In this document: one piece after another, positions 1-10,919 of the stretch
How positions within the stretch are numbered: the first letter of the stretch is position 1
Layout of the letters: each line of letters opens with the position of its first letter
From: Desulfuromonadales bacterium
Lineage (GTDB): Bacteria > Desulfobacterota > Desulfuromonadia > Desulfuromonadales > Syntrophotaleaceae
Length of the DNA: 64,000 nt
Reading direction: 5' to 3'
Assembly: GCA_013619105.1 (NCBI GenBank)
Contig: JABXKU010000003.1
Span: 37,826-101,825, forward strand
The notes under the pieces: generated by a model
Databases searched by the model: none
What the model was told of the DNA's origin: nothing
What the model saw: only the letters and a program-made list of their open reading frames with translations
Made by a program: the position numbers and the translations under genes

Positions 1-2
1 TT

Positions 3-977
3 TGTCAGCAACAGTGGGTTTCCGGTCATTCCGTGGCTCCGTCGCCTGCGCAAGTCGAAAAAGAATTGCCGCTGTTGTTACCTGAACTGGGCGATGGTGA
101 GGTGGCTTTTTATGGAGGCAGTTTCACCCTTTTGGAACCGGCCTTGCAGAGGGATTACCTGCAACGGGTGAAGCCCTTTATCGAGAGGGGGCAAGTTGCC
201 GGTATCCGCATTTCAACCCGACCGGACGCCCTTGACGAGGAGCAGCTCACCCTGCTGCAACAGGGGGGGGTAACTACAGTTGAATTAGGCTGCCAGTCCT
301 TTTCTGCTGAGGTGTTGGCGGCTGCTGGTCGAGGACATGGCCCCCTATCGGCGGGTTGCGCCGTTAAGCGGCTTCGCTCTCAGTCGCTTCAAGTTGGGCT
401 GCAGCTTATGCCCGGACTGCCGGGCGCAGCACCCGTGGAGGCCCTGCTGTCGTTGCGCCAAGCCCTGGATCTGGAGCCCGATTTTCTGCGTATCTATCCG
501 ACGGTGGTGCTACGGGGTACCGTACTGGAAGATGACTTCCAGCAGGGCTGTTATCGACCTCTAGCCCTCGATGACGCTGTAGAGCTTTGTGCTGAGATGC
601 TCTGGCATTGTCGGGAAGTTGGCGTGCCGGTTATCCGTCTTGGTTTGCAGGCAACGGCCGCGCTGGTGCCCGACCAGGCCTTGGTGGCCGGCCCTTATCA
701 TCCTGCTTTTGGTGCTCTGGTAAAATCTCACCTTTGGCGGAGGGCCTTAACTACGGTCCTTGCAGTGCAACCGGGGTGTGAGGTGAGGGTGCATCCTTCC
801 GATTTGAGCGATGTCCTAGGTCAGCGACGGGACAATTGGCGCTATTTTGAGGAACGGGGTTGTTGTTTGACCCTGCGCTGCGATAAAGGCATGGCTCGGG
901 ACCACTTTGAGATTGAAGGTAGGAACTATGCGTTGCAGGCCGCTGCGGCATTTCCGCCGATATCTACTCTTTTGTAA
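3..977 (+). CDS. Elp3-like radical SAM protein (COG1243 type), 5' end outside the window
   Basis: Frame is open upstream of the GTG at 33 to the window edge (..CQQQWVSGHSVAPSP), followed by YGGSFTLL and ELGCQSF motifs typical of the Elp3-like radical SAM family. Confidence 0.75.
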   Translation, partial: CQQQWVSGHSVAPSPAQVEKELPLLLPELGDGEVAFYGGSFTLLEPALQRDYLQRVKPFIERGQVAGIRISTRPDALDEEQLTLLQQGGVTTVELGCQSFSAEVLAAAGRGHGPLSAGCAVKRLRSQSLQVGLQLMPGLPGAAPVEALLSLRQALDLEPDFLRIYPTVVLRGTVLEDDFQQGCYRPLALDDAVELCAEMLWHCREVGVPVIRLGLQATAALVPDQALVAGPYHPAFGALVKSHLWRRALTTVLAVQPGCEVRVHPSDLSDVLGQRRDNWRYFEERGCCLTLRCDKGMARDHFEIEGRNYALQAAAAFPPISTLL

Positions 978-1026
978 ACCATTATTCCGTAGCGGCTTCG
1001 GCCGTTGATTACACAAAGAAAGCATA

Positions 1027-1935
1027 ATGCATATGACCACTGATACCAAAGGCTTCCGTTCAGGGTTTGTTTCGATTGTTGGCCGACCTAATGTTGGTAA
1101 ATCGACCCTACTTAATGCCCTGTTAGGGCAGAAAATCGCCATTGCATCGGACAAGCCACAGACCACTCGCAACCGTATCTTGGGTATTTATACTCGGCCC
1201 TCGACCCAGATTCTGTTTTTAGATACCCCTGGAATCCACCGTGCTAAGGGGCGCCTTAATAAATTTATGGTTGACCAGGCCTTGTCGACCTGTAAGGGGG
1301 TCGATGCGGTATTGTTTTTGGTCGAGGCTAACGACCGTCCCGGTGGGGGCGACGACTTCATTCTCGATTTGTTGTCTAAAGGTCAAGTACCGGTAATCCT
1401 TGGCATCAACAAAGCGGACCTGGTAGCTAAGACCGACTTGCTGCCCTTGATCGCTGCTTATTCCGAACGCTTAAATTTTGCCGCTATTCTACCTTTGTCC
1501 GGCTTGAAGGGTGAGGGGGTTGAAGAACTGGTTGAGGTCGTGAAGGGGTTATTGCCCGAGGGGCCCCATTATTATCCCGATGATATGATCACCGATCAGC
1601 CCGAGCGGTTTATTGTTGCAGAAATGATTCGCGAGCAGTTGCTCAAGCAAACCCATGACGAAGTGCCCTACGGGGTGGCGGTTGCGGTGGAGAGCTTTAC
1701 CGAAAAGCCGGATAAGGAACTGGTGGTTATCCAGGCAGTCATTCATGTCGAGCGAGAAGCCCACAAAAGCATCGTGATCGGCAAAAAAGGCGTCAAGTTG
1801 AAGACTATCGGTCAGGCGGCTCGTTATGATATTGAGCGAATGCTTGGAACTCGAGTATTCCTTGAGCTATTTGTTAGAGTTGAAAAAAATTGGACTCAGT
1901 CCAATCGGTTGTTAAAAGAATTCGGTTACGAATAA
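1027..1935 (+). CDS. era: GTPase Era
   Basis: [24 protein letters not shown]-terminal KH domain (VIGKKGVKLKTIG). Confidence 0.97.
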   Translation: MHMTTDTKGFRSGFVSIVGRPNVGKSTLLNALLGQKIAIASDKPQTTRNRILGIYTRPSTQILFLDTPGIHRAKGRLNKFMVDQALSTCKGVDAVLFLVEANDRPGGGDDFILDLLSKGQVPVILGINKADLVAKTDLLPLIAAYSERLNFAAILPLSGLKGEGVEELVEVVKGLLPEGPHYYPDDMITDQPERFIVAEMIREQLLKQTHDEVPYGVAVAVESFTEKPDKELVVIQAVIHVEREAHKSIVIGKKGVKLKTIGQAARYDIERMLGTRVFLELFVRVEKNWTQSNRLLKEFGYE

Positions 1936-1993
1936 AGGGCGGCCTTATGCGCTTACTGTTTGTTCTCATTACTGTTGAGGGGTTAATTTCGTT

Positions 1994-3304
1994 ATGTCCG
2001 TAGTTGCCATCGTTGGTCGTCCTAATGTGGGAAAATCGACACTTTTTAATCGTATTGTCGGCCAGCGCCGGGCCCTTGTTGAAAATGTGCCCGGAGTGAC
2101 GCGTGATCGAAATTATGCCGAGGTGACTCGCTATGATATCCCCTTTATCCTTATCGATACCGGTGGCTTTGAGCCGATCAGTGAAGATCGTCTGCTGGTA
2201 CAGATGCGAGAACAGTCGCAACTGGCCATAGAGGAGGCGGATGTCATTCTGATGGTGATGGACGGCCGAGAAGGTCTGACACCGTCCGATGTCGAAGTGG
2301 TCACGGGGCTGCGTCGCGCAGGTAAACCGGTTTTTTATGTAATCAATAAGGTTGATGGTCCCAAGCAGGATGATGACACTGCCGATTTTTATGCTCTGGG
2401 TGTTGAAGAAGTGTATGCCGTCTCAGCTGAGCACGGAAGAGGGGTCGGCGATCTGATTGATGAGGTTTTGGCCGTACTGCCTTATCAAGACCCCGTTGCC
2501 GAAGAGGATACTCAGGAAGTAAGACTGGCAGTGATCGGTCGGCCCAACGTTGGCAAGTCGTCATTGGTCAACCGTTTGCTCGGTTACGAGCGGGTAGTGG
2601 CCAATGCCACCGCCGGGACCACTCGGGATGCCATCGATACCGCCTTGGAATACAATGAGAAGCGTTACGTACTGATCGATACCGCCGGTATCCGGCGCAA
2701 GGGAAAAGTCAGTCAAAAGCTGGAAAAGTTCAGTGTAGTACAGGCTCTCAAAGGTATGGACCGGGCTCATGTGGTATTGGTGGTTATCGATGCCTCCGAA
2801 GGGGTTACCGAGCAGGATATGACCGTGGCTGGTTATGCCTACGAAAAGGGCCGCGCGGTAATTCTGGTGGTGAATAAATGGGACCTGGTGGTCAAGGATC
2901 ACAAGACCATGGGGCAATATACCGCTGATTTGCGCGACTCTTTCAAGTTTTTGCCTTTTGCTCCTGTGTTGTTTGTTTCAGCTTTGAGCGGTCAGCGCAC
3001 TAATCGAATCATGGACACCGTCGAGAAGGTGGCGGCGGAATTCAACCGAAAAGCTTCTACCCCGGAGTTGAACCGGGTATTAAAAGAGGCCACAATCAGT
3101 CATGCACCGCCTATGGCTCAGGGTAAACGGGTTAAGCTTTTTTATATAACTCAGACGGCGGTGCGGCCCCCGACCTTTGTTATTTTTGGTAACCGGACCC
3201 AGGGCATCCACTTTTCCTATCATCGCTATATGGTCAATCAGATTCGCGAGGCCTTTGGTTTTGAAGGCTGTCCCATTCGACTCTTTTTCAAGGATCGAGA
3301 ATAA
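1994..3304 (+). CDS. der: Ribosome biogenesis GTPase Der (EngA)
   Basis: Two tandem GRPNVGKS GTPase domains plus C-terminal KH-like domain. Confidence 0.97.
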   Translation: MSVVAIVGRPNVGKSTLFNRIVGQRRALVENVPGVTRDRNYAEVTRYDIPFILIDTGGFEPISEDRLLVQMREQSQLAIEEADVILMVMDGREGLTPSDVEVVTGLRRAGKPVFYVINKVDGPKQDDDTADFYALGVEEVYAVSAEHGRGVGDLIDEVLAVLPYQDPVAEEDTQEVRLAVIGRPNVGKSSLVNRLLGYERVVANATAGTTRDAIDTALEYNEKRYVLIDTAGIRRKGKVSQKLEKFSVVQALKGMDRAHVVLVVIDASEGVTEQDMTVAGYAYEKGRAVILVVNKWDLVVKDHKTMGQYTADLRDSFKFLPFAPVLFVSALSGQRTNRIMDTVEKVAAEFNRKASTPELNRVLKEATISHAPPMAQGKRVKLFYITQTAVRPPTFVIFGNRTQGIHFSYHRYMVNQIREAFGFEGCPIRLFFKDRE

Positions 3305-4960
3305 ATGAGTCTGTCTGGTCACCTTGAAGATCTGCAGTTGCGAGATCTGCTGCAAATTCTCTATTTAGGCCGTAACGATGGTCTGTTGCAGCTGTGTGGC
3401 GACTGTGGTCAGGCTGAGTTGGTCTTTAAAGAAGGTTTGGTGGTTTCCGCTTGGAGGCAGGGGAAGGAACCAACGACTGGCCTGTCTGGCGCTTTCCCCT
3501 GGGTTGTCGATGAGGCCCTATTGGTCCGGGCCCGACGACTGCAAAAAGATACCGTACCTTTTCGCACCCTCGACCGTTGGCTCATCGAGGAATGTGGTTT
3601 GGTACAGGAGAGCCTCTATAGTGCCCTGCGTTCCGCTGTGGTCGCACTTGTTCAGGGTTTGCTCTCTTGGGATAAAGGAGATTTTTCCTTTCAGCCGGGT
3701 CCTTTAGCCGAAACCTTGCAACAGGCCGCCTGTGGCGAGCATATTTGCCTAGATATTGGGCTGAATGGTGCTGAATTGTCCTGTGAAGAACCGTTGGTTT
3801 TGCCTGTGTCCAGTGGTTTTCCGGTGGAGCCGCCTTTAAGTGACATGCAAGAAACAACGAACGAGTCGCAGGCTTTTCCTGGTCAGGATGAACAGGCAGC
3901 TGTTTTATTGGTGGACGATGATCCTCAGATAGCTATGCTGTTGGTCCAGGCCCTGGCTAAACAGGGTTTGGTTGCCCGTTCCTTTGGCTGCGGCGGCGAA
4001 TTGCTTAGTGCGGTGCGTTCTGCCTGGGGGGCGGGGCAGCATCCGTTGCTGATCATCGACCTAGTCATGCCCCGCCTGCATGGCGGAGGAATCCTTGGCG
4101 GCCTTGAATTGGTTGAGCAAATTCAGTCTTTGCGAGCCGAACAGGCGTGTCTGGTCTATAGCGATTATCCGTGTCCTGAGGTGGAGCAGCGCTTACGTCA
4201 GTTGGGGGTTAATGAACTGCTGAGTAAGCCAGCGCATCAAACTTCAATTGTTAATGAACGCTCTGCAGTAGAGATAGAATTTTGTAACACCTTGGCTTTA
4301 AGGGTTGCGGCTTTGTTGAATACGTCCGCGACAGCCAGCGCTGTCCCATCCGTTGCAGAGCCTTGCTCTGTTCCTTCTCCTGTAGAACCGATAATGGAGC
4401 AGGCCGTTGCGGTTCAAGGTGCCGGAATGGGGGTTCTCAAAGGCTTGCTACAAGAATTGCAGACCGTTGAAAGTGGCGCCCAGATTATGTTGCTGGTATT
4501 GCGTTTCGCTACTGAAATATTGAGCCGGGCGGTATTGTTTTCCGTCGATAATGATCGTATTGTCGGCCTCGGTCAGTACGGCCATGGGGATGCAGAGCTT
4601 TCCGCGAACGAAATGGTCCGGCGCATCATCGTTCCTTTGACAGAGCCTAGCACCTTCAAAGAAGTCCTCGATCAGGCTGCCGCTTACTGCGGTCCCTTGG
4701 GAGAAGGTCAATTGGATACCTATTTGCGTGAGGAATTAGGGCTTTGCAGTAGTGGCGAGGTATTTGTCGGTCCTTTGCTAAACGACGATAAGGTTGTCGC
4801 TTTACTCTGCGGTAATAATCAGGACAGCCTTTGTGGAATAGAGGATCAACTAGCCTTAGAGATATTTCTTCAGCAGGCCGGAGTCGCCCTGGAAAATTTG
4901 CATTTGGACGAGAAGTTACGCAATCTGTCTGCTCTGCTTGGGAAAACCTTTGACTGCTAA
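3305..4960 (+). CDS. DUF4388 (PATAN)-type protein with receiver-like and C-terminal GAF-like regions
   Basis: N-terminal SGHLEDLQLRDLLQILYLGRNDGLLQL (DUF4388-like); central AVLLVDDDPQIAMLL...LLIIDLVMP receiver motif. Confidence 0.65.
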   Translation: MSLSGHLEDLQLRDLLQILYLGRNDGLLQLCGDCGQAELVFKEGLVVSAWRQGKEPTTGLSGAFPWVVDEALLVRARRLQKDTVPFRTLDRWLIEECGLVQESLYSALRSAVVALVQGLLSWDKGDFSFQPGPLAETLQQAACGEHICLDIGLNGAELSCEEPLVLPVSSGFPVEPPLSDMQETTNESQAFPGQDEQAAVLLVDDDPQIAMLLVQALAKQGLVARSFGCGGELLSAVRSAWGAGQHPLLIIDLVMPRLHGGGILGGLELVEQIQSLRAEQACLVYSDYPCPEVEQRLRQLGVNELLSKPAHQTSIVNERSAVEIEFCNTLALRVAALLNTSATASAVPSVAEPCSVPSPVEPIMEQAVAVQGAGMGVLKGLLQELQTVESGAQIMLLVLRFATEILSRAVLFSVDNDRIVGLGQYGHGDAELSANEMVRRIIVPLTEPSTFKEVLDQAAAYCGPLGEGQLDTYLREELGLCSSGEVFVGPLLNDDKVVALLCGNNQDSLCGIEDQLALEIFLQQAGVALENLHLDEKLRNLSALLGKTFDC

Positions 4961-5222
4961 GGCCGCCTCTATCCGGTTTTTTACTTTGTAGGCTTGTCGG
5001 CTGGACAAATGCCCTAATCTTGCCATAATTAGGTCGTCGCAAATTGCGATTTCTATGTGAGCCATTCAAGCAGATTTACAGTCAGGCAAAATGTCAGCTT
5101 GTATTTTGTATGATCGTCGGGGTACTGTCAGGCAACATTTCGTTGCCCTGTCCATTGCTTTGATGATGGCGGCATGTGGCCTAGCGACCCTGTTGATCTG
5201 AGGCCCAAAAAGGAGCTTCTTT

Positions 5223-5591
5223 GTGGAAAAAAACAAGATTTTGATCGTCGAGGATGAAGAGAGTCTGCTCAGATTGGAAAGTATTCTGCTGACTTCCAAG
5301 GGGTATGATGTCATCGGCGCCAGCAATGGGCAGCAGGCCCTCGATGCGGTTTTAGCCCATCGCCCCGACCTGGTATTGTTGGACATCATGTTGCCGGAAA
5401 TTGACGGTTTCGAAGTCTGTAGCCGGATCAAGAGCAACCCCGAAACCGAACGGATTCCTGTCATCATGGTCACGGCTAAAAAAACCGGTGAGGACATGGC
5501 ACGTGGCGAGGCTGTAGGAGCAGACTGGTATATCACCAAACCTTTTAAGTCGGCCATGGTCATCGAAACGATTCAACGTTTTCTGCCTTGA
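5223..5591 (+). CDS. Single-domain response regulator (CheY-like)
   Basis: ILIVEDEESLLRLE, LVLLDIMLPEIDG, VTAKK, KPF motifs. Confidence 0.9.
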   Translation: MEKNKILIVEDEESLLRLESILLTSKGYDVIGASNGQQALDAVLAHRPDLVLLDIMLPEIDGFEVCSRIKSNPETERIPVIMVTAKKTGEDMARGEAVGADWYITKPFKSAMVIETIQRFLP

Positions 5592-5902
5592 TTAATTATT
5601 CTGGCACGATCGCGTTAATGCTGGCATAGCAACAAACTAACGATCTATTGTGTCACAGTTCCCGCCCTTAAGACCTTCCCCTTTACGTTCCCGGCGGACC
5701 AGTTCGTTTTCTACTTCGTTTCATGGCGATTTGCCTTCAATCGAGCGAGAGAAGATAATTAAGGCCTTTTGGGAAAAAGGCTTCTATGTTTTGTAGATCC
5801 AGGACTAACCCTTGACAATAGCCGGGTCTATTATGTTAAATATTGCAGGTTTGTACGCTCATTTTAGCGATTATTATATCGGACACTTTGAAGGAGGCTG
5901 CA

Positions 5903-6121
5903 TTGGCTAAAGAAGAAGCGATTGAAGTAGAAGGCTCGGTTGTTGAACCGCTGCCTAATGCCATGTTTAGAGTCAAACTCGATAACGGGCATGTTGTTCT
6001 GGCGCATATTTCCGGTAAGATGCGTAAATTTTATATTCGTATTCTGCCCGGTGATCGGGTGACCGTTGAATTGTCGCCCTACGATCTGACCCGTGGCCGG
6101 ATTACCTATCGCGAAAAATAA
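5903..6121 (+). CDS. infA: Translation initiation factor IF-1
   Basis: [72 protein letters not shown] start at 5903 preceded by AAGGAGG (ORF track start at 5843 is too far upstream). Confidence 0.93.
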   Translation: MAKEEAIEVEGSVVEPLPNAMFRVKLDNGHVVLAHISGKMRKFYIRILPGDRVTVELSPYDLTRGRITYREK

Positions 6122-6293
6122 TGGAGCTGATAATGGTCCTTTACTCTAGGCATATTGCTGCATAATAGTTCTTGTTTTGCTGCAGCATGTTTCTTGGAAG
6201 GCCAAAGCTCAAGAAATTCATTCTTTCATGTGACGCCGGCGCTGGCCGGCTTTACTGTTTATATTTGACGGCCCAATGGGTTGTGGAGGAACT

Positions 6294-8849
6294 ATGCAAG
6301 AGCGCTACGATGCGGCTGCCATTGAACAGAAATGGCAACAGCAATGGGATGAGCAGCATACTTTTGCGGTACGGGAAGATTCCGAAAAACAGAAGTACTA
6401 TCTGCTTGAGATGTTTCCCTATCCTTCGGGGCGTATTCACATGGGCCACGTACGCAATTATTCCATCGGCGACGTGGTAGCCCGATTCAAGCGTATGCAG
6501 GGCTTAAATGTACTTCATCCCATGGGTTGGGACGCCTTTGGAATGCCGGCGGAAAATGCGGCCATTCAGCATGGTACCCACCCAGCAAAGTGGACCTACG
6601 AAAATATCGCTCATATGCGTTCACAGCTTAAAAAGATGGGCTTTGCCTACGATTGGCAGCGGGAGTTTGCTACCTGTGATGTTGAATATTATCGTTGGGA
6701 ACAGTTGATCTTTTTGAAGATGTTCGAAAGGGGCCTGACCTATAAAAAGAGTTCCTTCGTCAATTGGTGTGAACCGTGTCAGACAGTACTGGCCAATGAA
6801 CAGGTAGAGGATGGTCGTTGTTGGCGCTGTGACTGCGAAGTTGAGCAGAAAGAACTCGAGCAATGGTTTTTTAAAATAACCGACTATGCCCAAGAACTGC
6901 TTGATGAAACCTATAACCTTAGTGGTTGGCCGGAGCCGGTACTGACCATGCAGCGCAATTGGATCGGTCGCAGCACCGGCTGTGAGATCGATTTTTCGGT
7001 GGCCAATTCCGAGGCGATCATCAAGGTCTTCACTACCCGTCAGGACACCCTTTACGGGGCGACCTTTATGAGCCTGGCGCCGGAACATCCCATGGCTTTG
7101 GAGCTGGCTTCAGCAGAACAGCGGTCGGCCGTGGAGGCCTTTATCTCCAAGGTACGCTCCCAGGATAAAACCAAACGGGTTAGTGGTGAATACGAAAAAG
7201 AAGGGATCTTTACCGGAGCCTACTGCATTAACCCGGTGACCTCGCAGCGGATCCCTGTGTATCTGGCTAACTTTGTGCTGATGGATTACGGCACAGGCGC
7301 GGTTATGGCTGTGCCCACCCACGATCAACGGGACTTTGAGTTTGCGGGCAAATACGACATTCCTTTGCAGGTGGTTATTCAACCTGAAGGGGAGCCCTTC
7401 GACACGGCAACCATGACCGAAGCCTGGACTGGGTCCGGACAGATGATTAACTCCGGGCCCTTTGACGGTCTCACCAACGAAGCCGCCAAGGAAAAGATTG
7501 CCGATTATCTTGAGGAGCAGAGTATCGGTCGTAAAACCGTCAATTTCCGCTTGCGCGACTGGGGGGTTTCCCGTCAGCGTTACTGGGGAACACCGATTCC
7601 GATTGTGTACTGCAAGCAGTGCGGTGCTGTACCGGTCCCGGAGGACCAGTTGCCGGTCGTGTTACCCCAAGATGTCTCGGTTTCCGGCGAAGGAGGCAGC
7701 CCACTAGCTCGCCACGAAGAATTTCTTTATACCGATTGTCCCCAGTGTGGTGGCAAGGCGCGGCGCGAAACCGATACTTTCGACACCTTTGTCGAAAGTT
7801 CCTGGTATTTCGCTCGTTACGCCTGTCCCCAATTTAGCGAAGGCCCCATTGATCCCTCGGCTGTGGATTACTGGCTGCCCATCGATCAATACATTGGCGG
7901 CATCGAACATGCGGTTATGCATCTGCTCTATGCTCGTTTTTTCACCAAGGTGCTGCGGGACCTGGGGTTGATGTCTGTCGACGAGCCCATTCGTAATCTT
8001 CTCACTCAGGGCATGGTCTGCATGGAGACTCGTTCTTGCCCTGAACACGGCTGGCTGTTCCCTGAAGAGGATATAGATGGCCGCTGCAGTAAGTGTGGCC
8101 AACCGGTGGTTCTCGGTCGTACAGAGAAGATGAGCAAGTCAAAGAAGAACGTGGTCGATCCCGACCTGCTTATCAGTCGTTATGGCGCGGATACCGCAAG
8201 GCTTTTCTCCCTGTTTGCCGCACCACCGGAGAAAGATTTGGAATGGAACGAACAGGGGGTCGAAGGTTGTTACCGTTTCCTGAACCGAGTCTGGCGTGCC
8301 GTCTATGATAGTTTCGACCTCGTGTCCGGAGCATCGTTGCAAGGCGATTCTAGCGATAAGGGAAAGGCTCTACGTCGGCAGACCCACCGTACCATCAAGA
8401 AGGTTACCGAAGATATCGATGGGAGTTTCCATTTCAATACTGCGATCTCTTCAGTGATGGAGTTGGTCAATGCCGTCTATGCTTTCGACACCAAGGAACA
8501 GTGCCCTGGCGTGGTTCGGGAAGCGCTGGAGTCAATAGTGTTGCTGCTGGCACCTTTTGTTCCTCATTTCAGCGAAGAACTCTGGCTGGTACTCGGTCAT
8601 GATGAGGGAGTTGAGCAGGCTGGCTGGCCTGATTTTGATCCGGCGGCCTTGGTGGAAGACGAGAAAACCATAGTCGTGCAGGTTAATGGAAAAGTGCGCG
8701 GCAAGGTGACCGTGCCTACCAATGCTGCTGAAGAGACGCTACGCACTGCTGCTCTGGCAGAAGATAACGTTGCTCGCTTTATTGAAGGCAAGACCGTACG
8801 CAAGGTGATAGTGGTTCCTGGCCGCTTGGTCAATGTGGTGGTGTCATGA
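6294..8849 (+). CDS. leuS: Leucyl-tRNA synthetase
   Basis: [16 protein letters not shown] (HIGH), KMSKSKKN (KMSKS); ATG at 6294 with GGAGG upstream. Confidence 0.97.
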   Translation: MQERYDAAAIEQKWQQQWDEQHTFAVREDSEKQKYYLLEMFPYPSGRIHMGHVRNYSIGDVVARFKRMQGLNVLHPMGWDAFGMPAENAAIQHGTHPAKWTYENIAHMRSQLKKMGFAYDWQREFATCDVEYYRWEQLIFLKMFERGLTYKKSSFVNWCEPCQTVLANEQVEDGRCWRCDCEVEQKELEQWFFKITDYAQELLDETYNLSGWPEPVLTMQRNWIGRSTGCEIDFSVANSEAIIKVFTTRQDTLYGATFMSLAPEHPMALELASAEQRSAVEAFISKVRSQDKTKRVSGEYEKEGIFTGAYCINPVTSQRIPVYLANFVLMDYGTGAVMAVPTHDQRDFEFAGKYDIPLQVVIQPEGEPFDTATMTEAWTGSGQMINSGPFDGLTNEAAKEKIADYLEEQSIGRKTVNFRLRDWGVSRQRYWGTPIPIVYCKQCGAVPVPEDQLPVVLPQDVSVSGEGGSPLARHEEFLYTDCPQCGGKARRETDTFDTFVESSWYFARYACPQFSEGPIDPSAVDYWLPIDQYIGGIEHAVMHLLYARFFTKVLRDLGLMSVDEPIRNLLTQGMVCMETRSCPEHGWLFPEEDIDGRCSKCGQPVVLGRTEKMSKSKKNVVDPDLLISRYGADTARLFSLFAAPPEKDLEWNEQGVEGCYRFLNRVWRAVYDSFDLVSGASLQGDSSDKGKALRRQTHRTIKKVTEDIDGSFHFNTAISSVMELVNAVYAFDTKEQCPGVVREALESIVLLLAPFVPHFSEELWLVLGHDEGVEQAGWPDFDPAALVEDEKTIVVQVNGKVRGKVTVPTNAAEETLRTAALAEDNVARFIEGKTVRKVIVVPGRLVNVVVS

Positions 8850-9358
8850 CCCGGTCAGTTGTTTTGGTCACTTTGTTAGCCCTGTTGTTGTCTGCTTGCA
8901 GTTACCGGCTGCAGGGTCGTGACGATACCTTGCCGGGAGATGTGCGCAGCCTCTATGTAGAAATGTTTCGCAACGACAGCTATGAGCCGTACCTGGAAAA
9001 TACAATCACTAACGAGGTGGTGGGGCGCTTCGCTCGGCATGGCCGAGTAGAAATTGTTGAACAGCCCTTGAATGCTGAAGGTCTTCTCGGTGGTCGTATC
9101 GTTGATTATAGCAACAAGGCGTTGTCCTATGACCGCGATGATAATATTGCCGAATATCGCTCGCAAATGACGGTAGAGGCGGTATTGCGCCGGGTTGATA
9201 ATGGCGAAGTATTATGGAAAGGATCTGTGGTCTGGCAGGAAGACTATTCCGTCAGCAGCGATAAGGTGCTGCAAGACGACCGCGAACAGGCTGCTATACA
9301 AGAAATTAGTCAGCGCTTGGCCGATGAACTTTTCTCTCACATGATCGATAATTTCTGA
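8846..9358 (+). CDS. lptE: LPS-assembly lipoprotein LptE
   Basis: Lipoprotein signal [12 protein letters not shown], LptE-like fold motifs, position between leuS and holA. Confidence 0.85.
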   Translation: MTRSVVLVTLLALLLSACSYRLQGRDDTLPGDVRSLYVEMFRNDSYEPYLENTITNEVVGRFARHGRVEIVEQPLNAEGLLGGRIVDYSNKALSYDRDDNIAEYRSQMTVEAVLRRVDNGEVLWKGSVVWQEDYSVSSDKVLQDDREQAAIQEISQRLADELFSHMIDNF

Positions 9359-9365
9359 GCATCCT

Positions 9366-10385
9366 ATGGCAAGCAAGCCAATGACTCCAGGCGATTTGAA
9401 AAAGGCCTTCAAGGCACGGCAGTTTCCGAGCTTGCTGTTGCTTTATGGCGAAGAGCGCTTCTTCTTAGAAGAAACCCTGGAAGAATTGTTGCAATTGACG
9501 GTTCCCAGGGAAAGTCGCGACTTCAATTACAATCTGTTCCATGGCAAATCGGCCCGTGGTGCCGAGATTTACGACGTTGCCCGAACCTTCCCTGTTTTCA
9601 GCCCCCTACGGTTGGTGGTCGTGCGCGACGCCCAGTTACTACCTGCCGCCGAACTCGAGCAGTTGTTGCCCTATTTGCAAGATCCGGTGACTGAAACGGT
9701 GCTGGTACTAACCGCAGACAAGGTCGATGGCCGGCGTAAATTTTACCAGCAGTTTAAAAAACGCGGCACCCTGGTTGAATTCAAGAAATATTATGAAAAT
9801 CAGATACCGGGCTTTATCCGAGATCGAGCCAGGTTGAGGGGGGTGGCCTTTGCTGAAGAGGCAATGGCGCTGTTTTGTCGAAGGGTTGGCAGTAATCTGC
9901 AGGAAATTGTCGGTGAACTTGAGAAGCTGGCTACCTACCTCGGTGAACGCACACTGGTCGATGTTGACGATGTTCGGGCGATCGTTTCTGACACGCACAT
10001 CGACAGTGTCTTTGAATTGACCGACTCTATAGGCCGGCAGAACTCATCGCGAGCTCTTTCGCTGCTTAACCGACTGCTGGCAGATGGGACGGCGCCTCTG
10101 GTAGTATTGGCAATGCTGGCCCGACATTTTCGGCAGATGTGGAAAGCTCGCTATCTGCTTGATCAGCGTGTCGGAAATAAGGAGGTCGCCCGGGGGGTTG
10201 GAATTAATCCCTACTTTCTCGATGGATTGCTGCAGCAGGTTCGGGTCTTTCCAGCATCGCACTATCAAGGGGTTTTTGAGCAGTTGCTTGAAGTCGACCT
10301 GGCTCTAAAGTCGGGCGGGGCCAATGCCGCGGCCCTTCTGCAGGGGTTGGTCCTGGGGATTTGTCAAACAGATCGTTCTAAATAA
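9366..10385 (+). CDS. holA: DNA polymerase III delta subunit
   Basis: LLYGEERFFLEETL, FPVFSPLRLVVVRDAQ, context after lptE. Confidence 0.9.
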   Translation: MASKPMTPGDLKKAFKARQFPSLLLLYGEERFFLEETLEELLQLTVPRESRDFNYNLFHGKSARGAEIYDVARTFPVFSPLRLVVVRDAQLLPAAELEQLLPYLQDPVTETVLVLTADKVDGRRKFYQQFKKRGTLVEFKKYYENQIPGFIRDRARLRGVAFAEEAMALFCRRVGSNLQEIVGELEKLATYLGERTLVDVDDVRAIVSDTHIDSVFELTDSIGRQNSSRALSLLNRLLADGTAPLVVLAMLARHFRQMWKARYLLDQRVGNKEVARGVGINPYFLDGLLQQVRVFPASHYQGVFEQLLEVDLALKSGGANAAALLQGLVLGICQTDRSK

Positions 10386-10416
10386 AAAAAGGGGCTGCAA
10401 TGCAGCCCCTTTTTGT
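10384..10416. terminator. Bidirectional intrinsic terminator between holA and rpsT
   Basis: AAAAAAAGGGGCTGCAATGCAGCCCCTTTTTG hairpin with A and T tracts on both flanks. Confidence 0.85.
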
Positions 10417-10440
10417 ATTTTTCACTAACCTTTAGTTCGA

Positions 10441-10704
10441 TCAGGCCAGAGTGTTGACCAATTTGTTCAGGCGGGAGATTTTGCGGCTGGCAGTGGATTG
10501 GTGGATAATCCCTTTGGTAGCCGCTTTGTCAATGTAGGGAACAGCCCGGGTCAGAGCGGTCTGGGCGGTCTCTTTTTCGCCGTTGGCAACGGCCGTACGA
10601 ACCTGCTTAACGAAGGTGCGCATGGTGGTGCGAATATGGGTGTTACGGGCGGTGCGAACGACAGTTTGTTTGTTGCGTTTGATTGCAGATTTGTGATTAG
10701 CCAA
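10441..10704 (-). CDS. rpsT: 30S ribosomal protein S20
   Basis: [35 protein letters not shown]. Confidence 0.97.
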   Translation of the reverse strand: MANHKSAIKRNKQTVVRTARNTHIRTTMRTFVKQVRTAVANGEKETAQTALTRAVPYIDKAATKGIIHQSTASRKISRLNKLVNTLA

Positions 10705-10919
10705 TGTGGTTATCCTCCGGTTTGATATAAATATGGTTCGCCAGCTGTGCTGGTATGTTGAATTGGGCTATTTATAGCATTTGCCGAAGCCCCAGTCAAG
10801 ATAAGAAAACAGCAATAATGTATTGAAAAAGGCTTTAGTTTCAGTTGGTTAAGAGAAGTTTGCGTTGAATTATAATAATTTCATCACTTTGTCGATTGAA
10901 AGCGCGGGGGATTCAGTAT

